This document shows positions 31,468 through 41,030 of a DNA stretch of 64,000 bases, one piece after another (position 1 is the stretch's first letter; each line of letters begins with the position of its first letter). The stretch covers positions 44,552,480 through 44,616,479 of the forward strand of contig OY979716.1 in assembly GCA_963855995.1 (NCBI GenBank), read 5' to 3'. The notes beneath the pieces are model-generated. The model was not told the origin of the DNA. It made no database searches and saw only the letters and a list, made by a program, of their open reading frames with translations. The translations under genes and the position numbers were made by a program. The DNA comes from Muricea muricata (taxonomy: Eukaryota > Cnidaria > Anthozoa > Malacalcyonacea > Plexauridae).

Positions 31468-34062
31468 ATGGCTACGAGCCTGAATAATACTACAAATCTA
31501 CATACTAAATCCTATGCAAATGCCAGCAAAACCAACACCAATGCTGGCATTAATACAAAATTTACAGCTGCGGATTTCCAGCGTTGGAATCAAACCACAT
31601 CGGTGGTCCATATTCCATCGCGACTAGTTAAGAACAGCAAAATTCCGCAGCTGCGTAAAGAGTTAATCAATGCCGTTGGGGAGCGCAAGGTTTCTGCCGT
31701 GCAGGCCTTGTCTCCCATTAAGTATAACCTTCAATTCAAAAGATCATCGGACCGGCACGCTGCCGAAATCAACGGCATTGCCTTTAGAGGCGTGCAACTA
31801 ACGTTATTGCCTGCATACGAAGAGGTCAAGTCAGTTTTCGTCGAGAAAGCTCCTCTTCAAATGCAGGACAATTATTTGTATGAAGCATTGGCACCCTATG
31901 GACGCGTTATTGGCGTCCAACATCTAACAATTAAGGGTTTTCCGACCGTGCGATCTGGCACGCGTAGGGTGTCAATGGTCGTGACCAAGGCCATCCCACG
32001 CATTCTCAACATTGGGGGATTTCCCGTCACTTTTAATTACCGTGGGCAGCCCACGCAATGCTACGTATGTCAAGAGGTGGGACATGCGAGCAAGGACTGC
32101 CCAAAATCAAGACAGGGGAGGAAACAACACCAACAACAACAACAGCAAAACCTCCCCAAAGTGACGGGTCAACAAAGTGCTCAACATAACATCAAACAGA
32201 GCACAAATAAGGCAAACAACAGCAAGCCAGCCTTAGGTCACGACGACCTCAAAATAAAACTGGACGGTGCCAAGCGCACGGTCCAGACAACACAAATTAA
32301 AAAGAAGTCTCCGTTGGGGGAGACAGATTTACGTAATAAATTAAATAAAAAGCAGGGAGTTGTGCTAAAATCTTCGGAGACAGAGCCATCCCCTGCTAGT
32401 AAATCTCCCTCAACCAAATCGAAGGCTGGCCGTGCCAAAGGCCAGTCATTGTCCAAGGGTCGATCGAGTGCTACTGATGACGTAAATTCTAAAGACGAGG
32501 TCGCTCGATCCCCCAAAGCCGTGGCTGAGTTGATGGATACTCAGCCTTCACAGGAGACTTCTGTATTAACAACATCGCCCCCGGCTCAACATCTTGCCAC
32601 TTTACGCAAGATGTTTAGCGTTCCACCGCCATCGGACGACGAATTAGAGCCGGGAGAAATCAGAGACTCATCATCCATCCAGTCAATGGATGATGAGAGA
32701 TCTTTGGATCACGCTGATCCGAAGACCAAACTGGATGGGGCCACGAAATCCATCCAGTTAAAGAGTGAGGCTGACAGTCCATTGAGAGTTCAGTCCCACT
32801 CGACTTCACCCCCTCTGACTCAGCAATTGAAACAGTTAAGATCGCAATTTAACATGCCAGCAACATCGGCTAGCGAGTCAGAAGGAATTACGGAGGCAGA
32901 TTTCGCGGCAAGTATCATCACGGCCGAACAACAGGCTGCTGCTGCGAAATCTGGCCAAGTGCGCACCGCCGTGCGCATGGTAACAACGCTACGGGTTCGT
33001 AGGCGTCGAAGTGGCCTTTCTCAGGCAATAACACCAGCCACAATAACAACATCAACAACTACCTCTCGATCGAGCTCCACGATCACAACATCGACGTGGA
33101 CAGAGCCGACGGGGGGTAGGGCTAAGGTCACTGCAACACAGGCAGAAATAGACAGGGACGATATTCCCCTCGCCGTGTTGCGTAACAACAAGCGACGCCG
33201 GCTCAACTCCACAACTCCTCCAGACGAGGAACTCGAATATTGTCTTTCGGGGTCATCGGTCATCGACCCCCTTGCTATCGAGTATTGGCAAACAACGCCA
33301 ATTTCTTCCTTCGGGCAAACGCCATCGTTGCCCGCATTAGAGGCGCCAAGTGCTACATCGGATGTAGCACTTCAACAACAAGAACAACAATCAGCTGAGG
33401 ATATGTCATTAGTCCCATTGGATGGGACACTGGCAATCCCAGCAACAGCGCCGGTCGTGACAACATTAGATGTTGCACGACCAGAGCCAGAGGTCACGCT
33501 CGACCCCATGGCAACGCCCTTTGGGGCGTTAATGCAAGAGGAGGAAAAAATCCTCGTCCAAGTTAGAGATGAAGGGGAGGTATCTTGGGCCTCGGAGGTC
33601 GCGTCTGACCCGCGAGGTACCCCTCCCCTACTTGGAGTTGAGATAGGGATCTTGGAGCCCGGTGAAACCGGCCCAGATCCCTCGTTGATGTACGACCCAT
33701 TAGTGGTCCCATTATCGCCGCCGGGGGGGGAGGTAACGCCGATCTCCTCTCCTGTGCAAATCAATACGCCGGTCCTTTATAGACCTTCAGTTGACGGGGA
33801 CGAGTCGCCGCCAGGCTCGGTTGCTTCGTCAACTGATTTTTTGCCTTCCCCTGCTTCGTCGCAGGGGTTGTTCGATCGATTGGTGTGTGGCGCACCTGTT
33901 GACGCCATCGAATCTGCGCACGAGCCCACCACCATCGACGAAATTAACCGGGCAATCCTTACGGAATTGTCCAGTCCCGAGCTCCCTCTCTCACCGGAGT
34001 TTCTCCCCTTAACGCTGGAATCAAACGATGAATTTGATTTCAGTCAACATCAACGGTCTTAA
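31468..34062 (+). CDS. Element C ORF1: RNA-binding protein with CCHC knuckle
   Basis: An 864-residue ORF1 starting at CACCATGG. It has the FTAADFQRWNQTTSVV block, the RRM-like region and a knuckle at C198, C201, H206 and C211, followed by a six-residue Gln run. Conserved islands: SPPAQHLATLRKMF with LEPGEIRDS, a second partly similar SPPLTQQLKQLRSQF segment, NNKRRRLN with CLSGSSVIDPL, GDESPPGS, and TIDEINRAIL near the end. It overlaps ORF2 by 35 bases. It is intact. Confidence 0.9.
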   Translation: MATSLNNTTNLHTKSYANASKTNTNAGINTKFTAADFQRWNQTTSVVHIPSRLVKNSKIPQLRKELINAVGERKVSAVQALSPIKYNLQFKRSSDRHAAEINGIAFRGVQLTLLPAYEEVKSVFVEKAPLQMQDNYLYEALAPYGRVIGVQHLTIKGFPTVRSGTRRVSMVVTKAIPRILNIGGFPVTFNYRGQPTQCYVCQEVGHASKDCPKSRQGRKQHQQQQQQNLPKVTGQQSAQHNIKQSTNKANNSKPALGHDDLKIKLDGAKRTVQTTQIKKKSPLGETDLRNKLNKKQGVVLKSSETEPSPASKSPSTKSKAGRAKGQSLSKGRSSATDDVNSKDEVARSPKAVAELMDTQPSQETSVLTTSPPAQHLATLRKMFSVPPPSDDELEPGEIRDSSSIQSMDDERSLDHADPKTKLDGATKSIQLKSEADSPLRVQSHSTSPPLTQQLKQLRSQFNMPATSASESEGITEADFAASIITAEQQAAAAKSGQVRTAVRMVTTLRVRRRRSGLSQAITPATITTSTTTSRSSSTITTSTWTEPTGGRAKVTATQAEIDRDDIPLAVLRNNKRRRLNSTTPPDEELEYCLSGSSVIDPLAIEYWQTTPISSFGQTPSLPALEAPSATSDVALQQQEQQSAEDMSLVPLDGTLAIPATAPVVTTLDVARPEPEVTLDPMATPFGALMQEEEKILVQVRDEGEVSWASEVASDPRGTPPLLGVEIGILEPGETGPDPSLMYDPLVVPLSPPGGEVTPISSPVQINTPVLYRPSVDGDESPPGSVASSTDFLPSPASSQGLFDRLVCGAPVDAIESAHEPTTIDEINRAILTELSSPELPLSPEFLPLTLESNDEFDFSQHQRS

Positions 34063-37000
34063 TGACCACACAAAGCGAACCGCCCTGGTCGACTGGTTAA
34101 AGTGCATGAAGGCTGATGTCGTGTGTCTACAAGAGACGCACACCCCTTCGCACAAATCGGCCAGGAAGTGGTTCGCCAACAGCGGCTATCGCGTCGCCTC
34201 CTCTTCATTTACATCAAAGAGTGCAGGCGTCGCCATATTAGTGAAAGATACCTATAAGATCTCTAGGATTATCAAAGATGAACATGGCCGCTTTATACAA
34301 GTCTTTATAGACTTTGGGGAGAATCAATTAAGTTTTGTCTTGTTATACGCTCCGAACACGAACCCGGAGCGTAATCGCTACTTTACATCGCTAACGGACT
34401 TAATTGATCTATCGCGCCCCGTCTTTATTGGGGGCGATTTTAACTCCGTTCTCCATCCAGAAGTGGATAGAATGAGAGATCCTTCTCACGCACCTAATCG
34501 CTTTGATCACAAGCGTGAGAGTGTTGCTGCTTTGGAGTCGCTCATGTCATACACGCAAACTTACGCGCTATGGCGTCAATTACACCCAGGACGCATAGCG
34601 TATTCGTGGACGCACGGATCGGGTGATCGTGCGTCGCGAATCGACATGGTGTGGGCTCCAACGGTTATGGCTGACTCGATCGAGGAATGCGAATACCATC
34701 CGTCATTCCTCACGGACCATCAGTATCTTTTGGTGAAATTCCATCTTTTGCCAAAGATCGACTCGGGCCCAGGAGTGTGGAAATTCAACACATCCCTCCT
34801 GAAAGATCCCGAGTACGTCAGCCTGGTGAGCTCGTTCTGGTCCCATTGGCAGTCCCTCGAACATCACGAGGATTTTGCCTCGCTTATGGACTGGTGGGAC
34901 CAGGGTAAATTCTATTTGAGAGAGGTTACTCGTTCGTATTCTCGTTCGAAAGCTGCCGACCAACGCAGCAAGAAAACCTCTCTCACACGCCAAATGCATC
35001 AGTTAAAAAGATCGTTCGACCGGGGGGATCGAACTGCATTTGGCAAATCATGCGAAGTCCAGCAGGAACTGCGAGGCATCGCTCTGCACGAGGCACGAGC
35101 GGCACAGGTGCGCGCTCGTTGCCAATGGGCCGAAGAAGGAGAGACTTCGTCTTCCTTCTTCTTGAATTTAGAAACACACCACAAAGCCCAACAGACAATG
35201 CACTCTATACGCGATCGGGAAACTGGACTCGTTCGTCACGACCCATTCGAGATCCTGGGTGTGTGGCGCTCGTATTATTCGAACCTGTTTACGGCACAGG
35301 ATTGCGATCCTGTTGCGCAAGACGAAATGCTCTCTCAACTCCATCGTCGTCTTAGTACGGCCGAGAGAGCTGGCTGCGAAGGCAATCTTACCCTTGACGA
35401 GTGTTTCGAAGCTCTCAAGGGTATGCCAAAGGGTAAAACCCCAGGTTCGGATGGCTTCCCAATGGAATTCTATCAAACATTGTGGCAAACCCTCGGCGCC
35501 GATCTGGTCCGGGTTCTCAACGCTGCGTTTGAGGCCGGCCAACTCTCCACCTCACAGCGCCGGGGTTTGATTATCGTTCTTTACAAGAAGAACGATAAAC
35601 TGGACACCAAGAATTGGCGTCCGATTAGTCTCTTGAATGTGGATTACAAGATCGCCACTAGGGCTATATCTGGACGACTTCTCGGTGTCATGGGAAGCAT
35701 TATTGGACCTGACCAAACGTGTGGCGTACGTGGCAGGTCCATTAGCGAGAATCTATTTACCATCAGAGATCTCCTCGAGTACGTCGAACGGGAAAACCTC
35801 CCCCTGGCCCTTCTCTCTTTAGATCAAGAGAAGGCATTCGATCGCGTTGATTGGGGTTTCCTGCATCGAGTACTCGAAACGTTTAACTTTGGCCCAGATT
35901 TTATGAACTGGGTCAAATTATTCTACACGGACGTTGAATCTGTCGTCGTCATCAACGGCTGGACATCTTCTTTCTTTCGCCCCTCGCGGGGCGTTCGACA
36001 GGGATGTCCTTTGTCTCCTCTCTTGTATGTGCTCTCCATCGAGGTGCTCGCCGAGTGTATTCGTAAGTCACCGAGAATCACCGGCGTTACCATCCCGCAC
36101 TCGATGGACCCATGCAAATGCTCCGGCTACGCTGACGACACTACAGTAGCCGTGACTAATGATGAATCTATCGAGGAGACGTTCAACGTCTACAACAAAT
36201 TTGAACGTGCCTCAGGTGCTCGGCTAAATCGCGGAAAGTCGAAAGGAATGTGGGCCGGTTCGTGGAAGGATCGCCAGGATACCCCTTATGGGTTGCAGTG
36301 GGTGAAACAACTACCCCTGCTCGGAGCGACCTTCAGCGTTGGCGATTACAGCACGCCAACATGGGAACCGGCAGTTAGTAACTTGGAATCGCGACTTTCT
36401 GCTTGGGCAGGCCGTCAGCTGTCTTTCCAAGGAAAGACAGTCGTCATCAACAGCCTGGCATTGTCCCAGGTTTGGCATTTATGCCACGTTTTTCCGGTGC
36501 CATTTTGGGCCGGAAAACGCATTAATATGGCGGTCTTGAAGTTCTTTTGGTCGGGCAAACGAGATCTTGTGGCACGTAAAACGGTCAGCCTTCCCAAAGC
36601 CCAAGGTGGTTTTGGGGTTATAAACTTCAAAGATAAGGCTGACTCGTTCGCATTGCAGTGGCTGAAGCGCTTCTTTGCCCCTTCTGAGGGCAAATGGAAA
36701 GCCTTTTTTACGCACTTTTACATGTCGGCATTTGACATGCAGCCACGCAATGCGTTATTGTCAGAGCACTATCGCCAGCAGATGAAACAACTTCCTGCAT
36801 TCTATCAAACCATCCATCGGGTATGGCGGATCCTGGGTGGTGGCGTAGTAAATGGCGATGTGCTCAGTCTTGATGCGTGTTCTGATTGTCCTTTAGAATT
36901 ACATCAAATCTCCTCACGGAATGTGTATGCCCTTTTGCAGGCTCGTAACAGCAAAGAGCCTCACTGCATCCAGAAATATCTGCCAATTTACGGTCAGTTG

Positions 37001-37573
37001 CACTGGTCTCAAACCTGGAGTCAGTTTCACATTTGCGACCTCGACCGTAAAGTGATCGATCTCAACTGGCAGATAGCACACGGCGTGCTATACACAGGTG
37101 CTCGTCTCGCGCATAGCTTCGGCATGCGCTACATTGAGAGTCTCTGTTTTTGTCGTGCTGACGACGAGACTCTTGAGCATCTGTTCTTTGAATGCGAGCT
37201 GGCTCGCATCCTGGTTGCATGGGTATACTTTAACTTAAACACCATCAATCCCACCGCAGGTCGGTTAACCGTCGAGGAGTTATTGTTTGGGTTTTCGGAG
37301 TCACGACGTCGAGCAATTCCAACAATCATTATTTACATGCTTTTGGTTGTTAAACACACCATCTGGGTTGCTCGTTGTGACTTCCGATATCGTCAGAAGA
37401 CGCCAATAATTAGTGAATGTTTAAATAGGGTTATAGCCAAATTGAAATTCATTTTACACTTATTATTTAAACGGCGCAAGAGCCCTGCTCAAATTCGCGC
37501 GTTTGAGCGAGAGTGGCTTGCCCGTATTTCTTTGGGGCACTTGGAGGGTGAGGAACTTGTATTCTCCTTCTAA
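34028..37573 (+). CDS. Element C ORF2: APE endonuclease / reverse transcriptase, intact
   Basis: A 1181-residue protein. The ATG at 34028 lies inside the end of ORF1, in the +1 frame. APE motifs are complete: VNINGLN, LQETH, YAPN, GGDFNSVL, SRIDMVWAP and TDH. RT motifs are complete: LYKKNDKLD..NWRPISLL, SLDQEKAFDR, GVRQGCPLSPLL, and YADD at about residue 701-704. The CFC-x7-H-x4-C motif and the FKRRKSPAQIRAFEREWLA end are present. Compared with A, changes cluster in the linker and C-terminal half while catalytic blocks are nearly identical, as expected under selection. It likely performs target-primed reverse transcription at U1. Confidence 0.93.
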   Translation: MNLISVNINGLNDHTKRTALVDWLKCMKADVVCLQETHTPSHKSARKWFANSGYRVASSSFTSKSAGVAILVKDTYKISRIIKDEHGRFIQVFIDFGENQLSFVLLYAPNTNPERNRYFTSLTDLIDLSRPVFIGGDFNSVLHPEVDRMRDPSHAPNRFDHKRESVAALESLMSYTQTYALWRQLHPGRIAYSWTHGSGDRASRIDMVWAPTVMADSIEECEYHPSFLTDHQYLLVKFHLLPKIDSGPGVWKFNTSLLKDPEYVSLVSSFWSHWQSLEHHEDFASLMDWWDQGKFYLREVTRSYSRSKAADQRSKKTSLTRQMHQLKRSFDRGDRTAFGKSCEVQQELRGIALHEARAAQVRARCQWAEEGETSSSFFLNLETHHKAQQTMHSIRDRETGLVRHDPFEILGVWRSYYSNLFTAQDCDPVAQDEMLSQLHRRLSTAERAGCEGNLTLDECFEALKGMPKGKTPGSDGFPMEFYQTLWQTLGADLVRVLNAAFEAGQLSTSQRRGLIIVLYKKNDKLDTKNWRPISLLNVDYKIATRAISGRLLGVMGSIIGPDQTCGVRGRSISENLFTIRDLLEYVERENLPLALLSLDQEKAFDRVDWGFLHRVLETFNFGPDFMNWVKLFYTDVESVVVINGWTSSFFRPSRGVRQGCPLSPLLYVLSIEVLAECIRKSPRITGVTIPHSMDPCKCSGYADDTTVAVTNDESIEETFNVYNKFERASGARLNRGKSKGMWAGSWKDRQDTPYGLQWVKQLPLLGATFSVGDYSTPTWEPAVSNLESRLSAWAGRQLSFQGKTVVINSLALSQVWHLCHVFPVPFWAGKRINMAVLKFFWSGKRDLVARKTVSLPKAQGGFGVINFKDKADSFALQWLKRFFAPSEGKWKAFFTHFYMSAFDMQPRNALLSEHYRQQMKQLPAFYQTIHRVWRILGGGVVNGDVLSLDACSDCPLELHQISSRNVYALLQARNSKEPHCIQKYLPIYGQLHWSQTWSQFHICDLDRKVIDLNWQIAHGVLYTGARLAHSFGMRYIESLCFCRADDETLEHLFFECELARILVAWVYFNLNTINPTAGRLTVEELLFGFSESRRRAIPTIIIYMLLVVKHTIWVARCDFRYRQKTPIISECLNRVIAKLKFILHLLFKRRKSPAQIRAFEREWLARISLGHLEGEELVFSF

Positions 37574-38015
37574 GTGTCGTCCTTTTAATTAATTCCCGAT
37601 GTGACCTTAGCGTGTCGCATCGTCCATTCTTTTTATTATTAGTTAGATTATTCTAATTAATTGTTAATTGGTAAGGGTTCCCGTACATGTTCGTCAATAT
37701 GTCCCTCTTGTACTTTTATGTTTAAGATTGTCAATATGTCCGTTCGTTTATCTATACGTTAGGATTGTCAATATGTCCCTTTTGTAGCTATATGTGTTAG
37801 GATTGTTCGTCAATATGTCCTTTTGTCTTAAATGTTAGCACTAAATATGTTGCCGGTGCCGCGTCGCCGAAAGGAAACTAAATAGCCAGTGCACATATTT
37901 AGTCAGGGTTGGGGCTCGACTCCCCAGTCGTTTGCGTGCGGGTGCACACCCTGAAATATGGCCTTCCATTGCACGTTCTCTCAGCAGGGACGGAATGGCC
38001 ATCTTTAAAATACAA
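37574..38015 (+). other. 3' UTR of element C
   Basis: Non-coding. It includes the GTTCGTCAATATGTCC minisatellite, the CTAAATATGT..ACATATTTAG stem and the shared LINE 3' tail (CACACCCTG..CCATTGCACG). Confidence 0.7.
37687..37825 (+). repeat. Minisatellite with GTCAATATGTCC core
   Basis: Four copies of (TTC)GTCAATATGTCC spaced by 30-45 bases in the 3' UTR of element C. It is the same core as at 14107-14232. Confidence 0.85.
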
Positions 38016-38027
38016 ACTTACCTGACG
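38016..38027 (+). pseudogene. U1 fragment / target duplication (ACTTACCTGACG)
   Basis: A twelve-base repeat of U1 nt 3-14 behind element C and before SINE-like unit 4. Confidence 0.88.
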
Positions 38028-38320
38028 AAGTTTTTCGTCTGTATGGTTAGCCCAGCAGGCACCTTATACTGTATGGTTCGCGCAGCAGTTTTTTCCTCCT
38101 GTATGGTGTGCCCAGCAGGTTGTATTTTTTGTTCTCCCTTGGGAGATTTAGCTAGTGCGCTTAACGGCGTACTAGTTTCGCGCTCTGGGAGGTGCGGTAC
38201 CTGTAGCGGGCTTTTCTTCACGGAAAAGTGCGATTTCACCAACGGGGGCCTTCCAAGTTGCATTCACCCTGCGACCATTGCATGACCCTATTGGTGTCAG
38301 GAGCAGGACTTGCAATAAAA
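38028..38320 (+). mobile_element. U1-targeted SINE-like unit 4 (293 bp)
   Basis: It starts AAGTTTTTCGTCTGTATGG, lacking the first few bases of units 1-2. It has the three CCCAGCAG repeats, the GGAGGTGCGGTACCTGTAGCG block and the CCATTGCATGACCC tail. The right flank is the longest U1 copy in the window. Confidence 0.76.
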
Positions 38321-38458
38321 ACTTACCTGATGCGAGAGGCACCTTGATCAACTAGGAGGTCCTCTCAGGATGAGGCCCTTTTATTGCACTAAGAGACTGG
38401 GTTGACTCCTGCGATTACCCCTACTGTGGGTAACTCGAGCGTAGAATTTCTGCGCACC
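38319..38458 (+). pseudogene. U1 snRNA, longest copy (stem-loops I-III and Sm site)
   Basis: The sequence runs AAACTTACCTGATGCG, then stem-loop I, the ATTGCAC loop (U1A site), CTGGGTTGACTCCTGCGATT, stem III (TTACCC/GGGTAA), AACTCGAGCG and the Sm-like AATTTCTG. Stem III bases differ from human (TTTCCC/GGGAAA) but pair, showing a real snRNA ancestry. After the Sm site no clear stem-loop IV follows. Instead the sequence runs into promoter-like TTGGTTGAATAAAA at about 38478-38491. It is therefore probably a recombinant, non-functional copy. Confidence 0.88.
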
Positions 38459-38514
38459 ACTTGCCACTGATTGGTCTTGGTTGAATAAAAAGGGTAAACT
38501 AGAAGTAATTAAGG

Positions 38515-38529
38515 ATTCTTCCTGGCGCG
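38515..38529 (+). pseudogene. Diverged U1 5' fragment before element D
   Basis: ATTCTTCCTGGCGCG is a degenerate form of ATACTTACCTGACGCG and sits where element D begins, in the same register as the other insertions. Confidence 0.6.
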
Positions 38530-39251
38530 AATTACTTGATTCGCGTTTCAGTGTCTTCGACCGGGCAGTTGTGGATCGATGCTTGAGATTGGTTCTCATA
38601 ACACAGCTGTGCCGAAATCAACTAGTTATACCCCCCATTGTGCTTGGGTATAAACACGCCATACTTCTTCACTTCTTGTAGTTTTCTTCTGTTGTACAGT
38701 CCGGCTGAGGGTTAGCCTCAGTTTGTCCGACTGGCAACAAATCCCCGTCTTTTTCTTGTTTTAACCAGTTCGCTGGTTCTTCCGTTGTCCCTGATTAGCA
38801 GGGCAACTCCTCACATTTATTGCACTAGTGTAAATACAATTTTAGATAGTGGTTAATAGGTTGTCCGTGGTTGGGCCTGTCGAGCCAGGGGGTTCAAGGG
38901 TCAGGGAGATCTTTTTTTCTGGTATCTTTGACGCTTTCATTGCTGGGTTCTTGGTCCATCTTTTGTTCCGGTTTTGAGCACGTCTGTAGTCTATTAAAAG
39001 GCCTGATTAGTTAGTCTGTGGGACAATTGTACTCAATTGCACAGAGGCCTTTTAATAGTAGGTTAGTTAAGTTAAGTTTTGTTTTTGTTGGGAATTTGAA
39101 TTTGTTTGTTTATCCAGTTATTTTCTCTTGTTTTTTTTTCTCTAATTCATTTTTGATTAGAGAAAGTGTGTGTGTTGTACTGGTGTTGTACTGGATTATT
39201 GTATATACTTCCTATTCTATTTAACTTCCCTTTATTTAACTTATACTAACC
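38530..39251 (+). other. 5' UTR of element D
   Basis: B-like leader: AACCAG-TTCG-CTGGTT near 38766, and the outer stem CTATTAAAAGGCC / GGCCTTTTAATAG (38991-39003 / 39046-39058) with AATTG-TACT-CAATT inside. The hairpin that precedes this stem in A, B, C and E is deleted. Non-coding. Confidence 0.65.
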
Positions 39252-41030
39252 ATGGCTACCAGCCAGATTAACAACACACAGAAACCAGTTACTTTCTCAG
39301 CTGCTGATTTCCAGCGGTGGAATCAGACCACTTCGGTGGTGACGATTCCATCTAGGCTACTTAAATCCAGCAAAATACCGCAGCTGAGAAAAGAAATAAT
39401 CAATTCAATTGGGGAGCGCAAGGTTGGTGCTGTGCAGGCCTTGTCTCCCTTAAAATTTCGGGTAGAGTTCCGTCGCAGCTCTGATCGTCACGCTGCTGAC
39501 ATTAACGGCATCTCATTTAGAGGTATACACCTTCAACCTCTAGCCGCTTATGAGGAGGTGAAGTCGGTATTTGTAGACCGCGCCCCTCTCCAAATGAACG
39601 ATACTATTTTATATGAGACCTTGGCACCCTACGGGAGAGTAATATCAGTTCAACATCTTAAAGTGAAGGGCTTCGAGTCCGTTCGCTCCAGCACCCGTAG
39701 GGTGTCAATGGTTCTCTCAAAAGCCATCCCTGCCAATATTAACATCGGGGGTTTCTTGGTGTCCATCCGTTACCGCGGGCAGCCACCGACTTATTTCGTG
39801 TGCCAGGAGGTGGAGCATATGGGCAAGGACTGCCCAAAGTCTCGGCGGGCCCAGAAGTCTGTCAAAAAACAACAACAACAGGATGGCAATAAAAGCATTA
39901 ACACCAAACAAGGTCATGAGGACCTTAACATAGAAATTCAAGGGTCAGAGCGCATTGTCTCTGCTCTTCCTAAAAAACAACAGCAGGTGGATCTCCGGGA
40001 TAACATCAACGCGTCGAGGGCTGCCAAGTTGGCTCCCTCGAAAGCTGCCGTGTCGGGATCCACCTCGCAAGTAAATACAATTAAGGTGAACGAGGTTGAC
40101 ACGTCACTGGGTCAGTCCTCAAAAGAGGCAAGAGCCGAGGCAGCCACTGTCCATAGCACCCATAGAGAGGCTGACTCCATGGATACATGCTCTCCTCCTT
40201 CTCCTCCAAAAGTCAAAAGAGAGGCAGGCAAAGCTAAGGGCCAGTCTTCAAAGGGGGCGGGAGTCAAGGTAACCGCTACGGATCCACAGGATGAGGTTGT
40301 CCCTGGCGAGGCTGGTCTGAGAGCAGTCCAGTCTCTCAGTAATACAGATAGCAAAATATCAACATCTCCCCCGGCTCATCACCTGGCTGCGATTCGCCAG
40401 GTGTTTGGCATGTCATCGCCATCTGACGAACTGGAGCCGGGGGAAATTAGAGACTCAGAGTCAGAGGCAGAGTTCAAGTCTCTGGCTCGACAGGCACAGT
40501 CCATCGCCAATGCGGCAACGCTCGCCACGGCCACGCCAGCCTCCTTCGCATATAAAGGTTCTGCTCGTCCGAGCGATATAAGATCATCTAGGGCCAAGTC
40601 GGTCCTAGTTAGCGCATCAGAGGATGTTGCCTCTGGTGTTGCTGCTCCCTCGGTCGAGCAGTTCTCTTTTCATTTAACGACCATCTCAACAACATCAACA
40701 GCCACTGCCAGTGCCTCCCCAGTACCATCAAAGTGGACAAGGGCGTATCGAGGTGATTCGCTCCCTCTCCCTTGTCCCCCTCGGGGGCCTGGCAAATGCA
40801 AGTTAGACTCGCTGCAGGAGGATGATGATGTCCCATTGCTGCAGCGAAGTCAGGAGCGCAAGAGACGGCGTTCGTATTTACCACCATCGGTCGAGGCCAT
40901 GGACGAGTGTCGGGGTCCAGTGTTGTGGACCCCCTTACTATGGGCTGCCCTGCTCTTACATCAGGTGGGGGGAGGGAGATGCCGCCAGTCTCCTCCCCCC
41001 GGTCTAGCCATACCATCGCTGTGGTTGAGG
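39252..41030 (+). pseudogene. Element D ORF1, truncated and with a damaged zinc knuckle
   Basis: It starts at the conserved ACCATGG and follows A closely through the RRM-like part. The knuckle reads YFVCQEVEHMGKDC: the first Cys is Tyr and the conserved Gly before His is Glu, so zinc binding is probably lost. A frameshift near 40912 (after MDEC) and the first deletion near 41030 remove the C-terminus. The open frame running to 41180 is read-through in the wrong frame. Confidence 0.85.

Larger units (their letters stand above)
30680..38015 (+). mobile_element. Element C: U1-targeted Tx1-like LINE, full length, intact ORFs
   Basis: A 7.34-kb element lies between U1 nt 1-16 and a repeated ACTTACCTGACG. 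ORF1 and ORF2 are both uninterrupted. It is of the same family as E. With A, it is one of two candidate source copies in the window. Confidence 0.92.
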
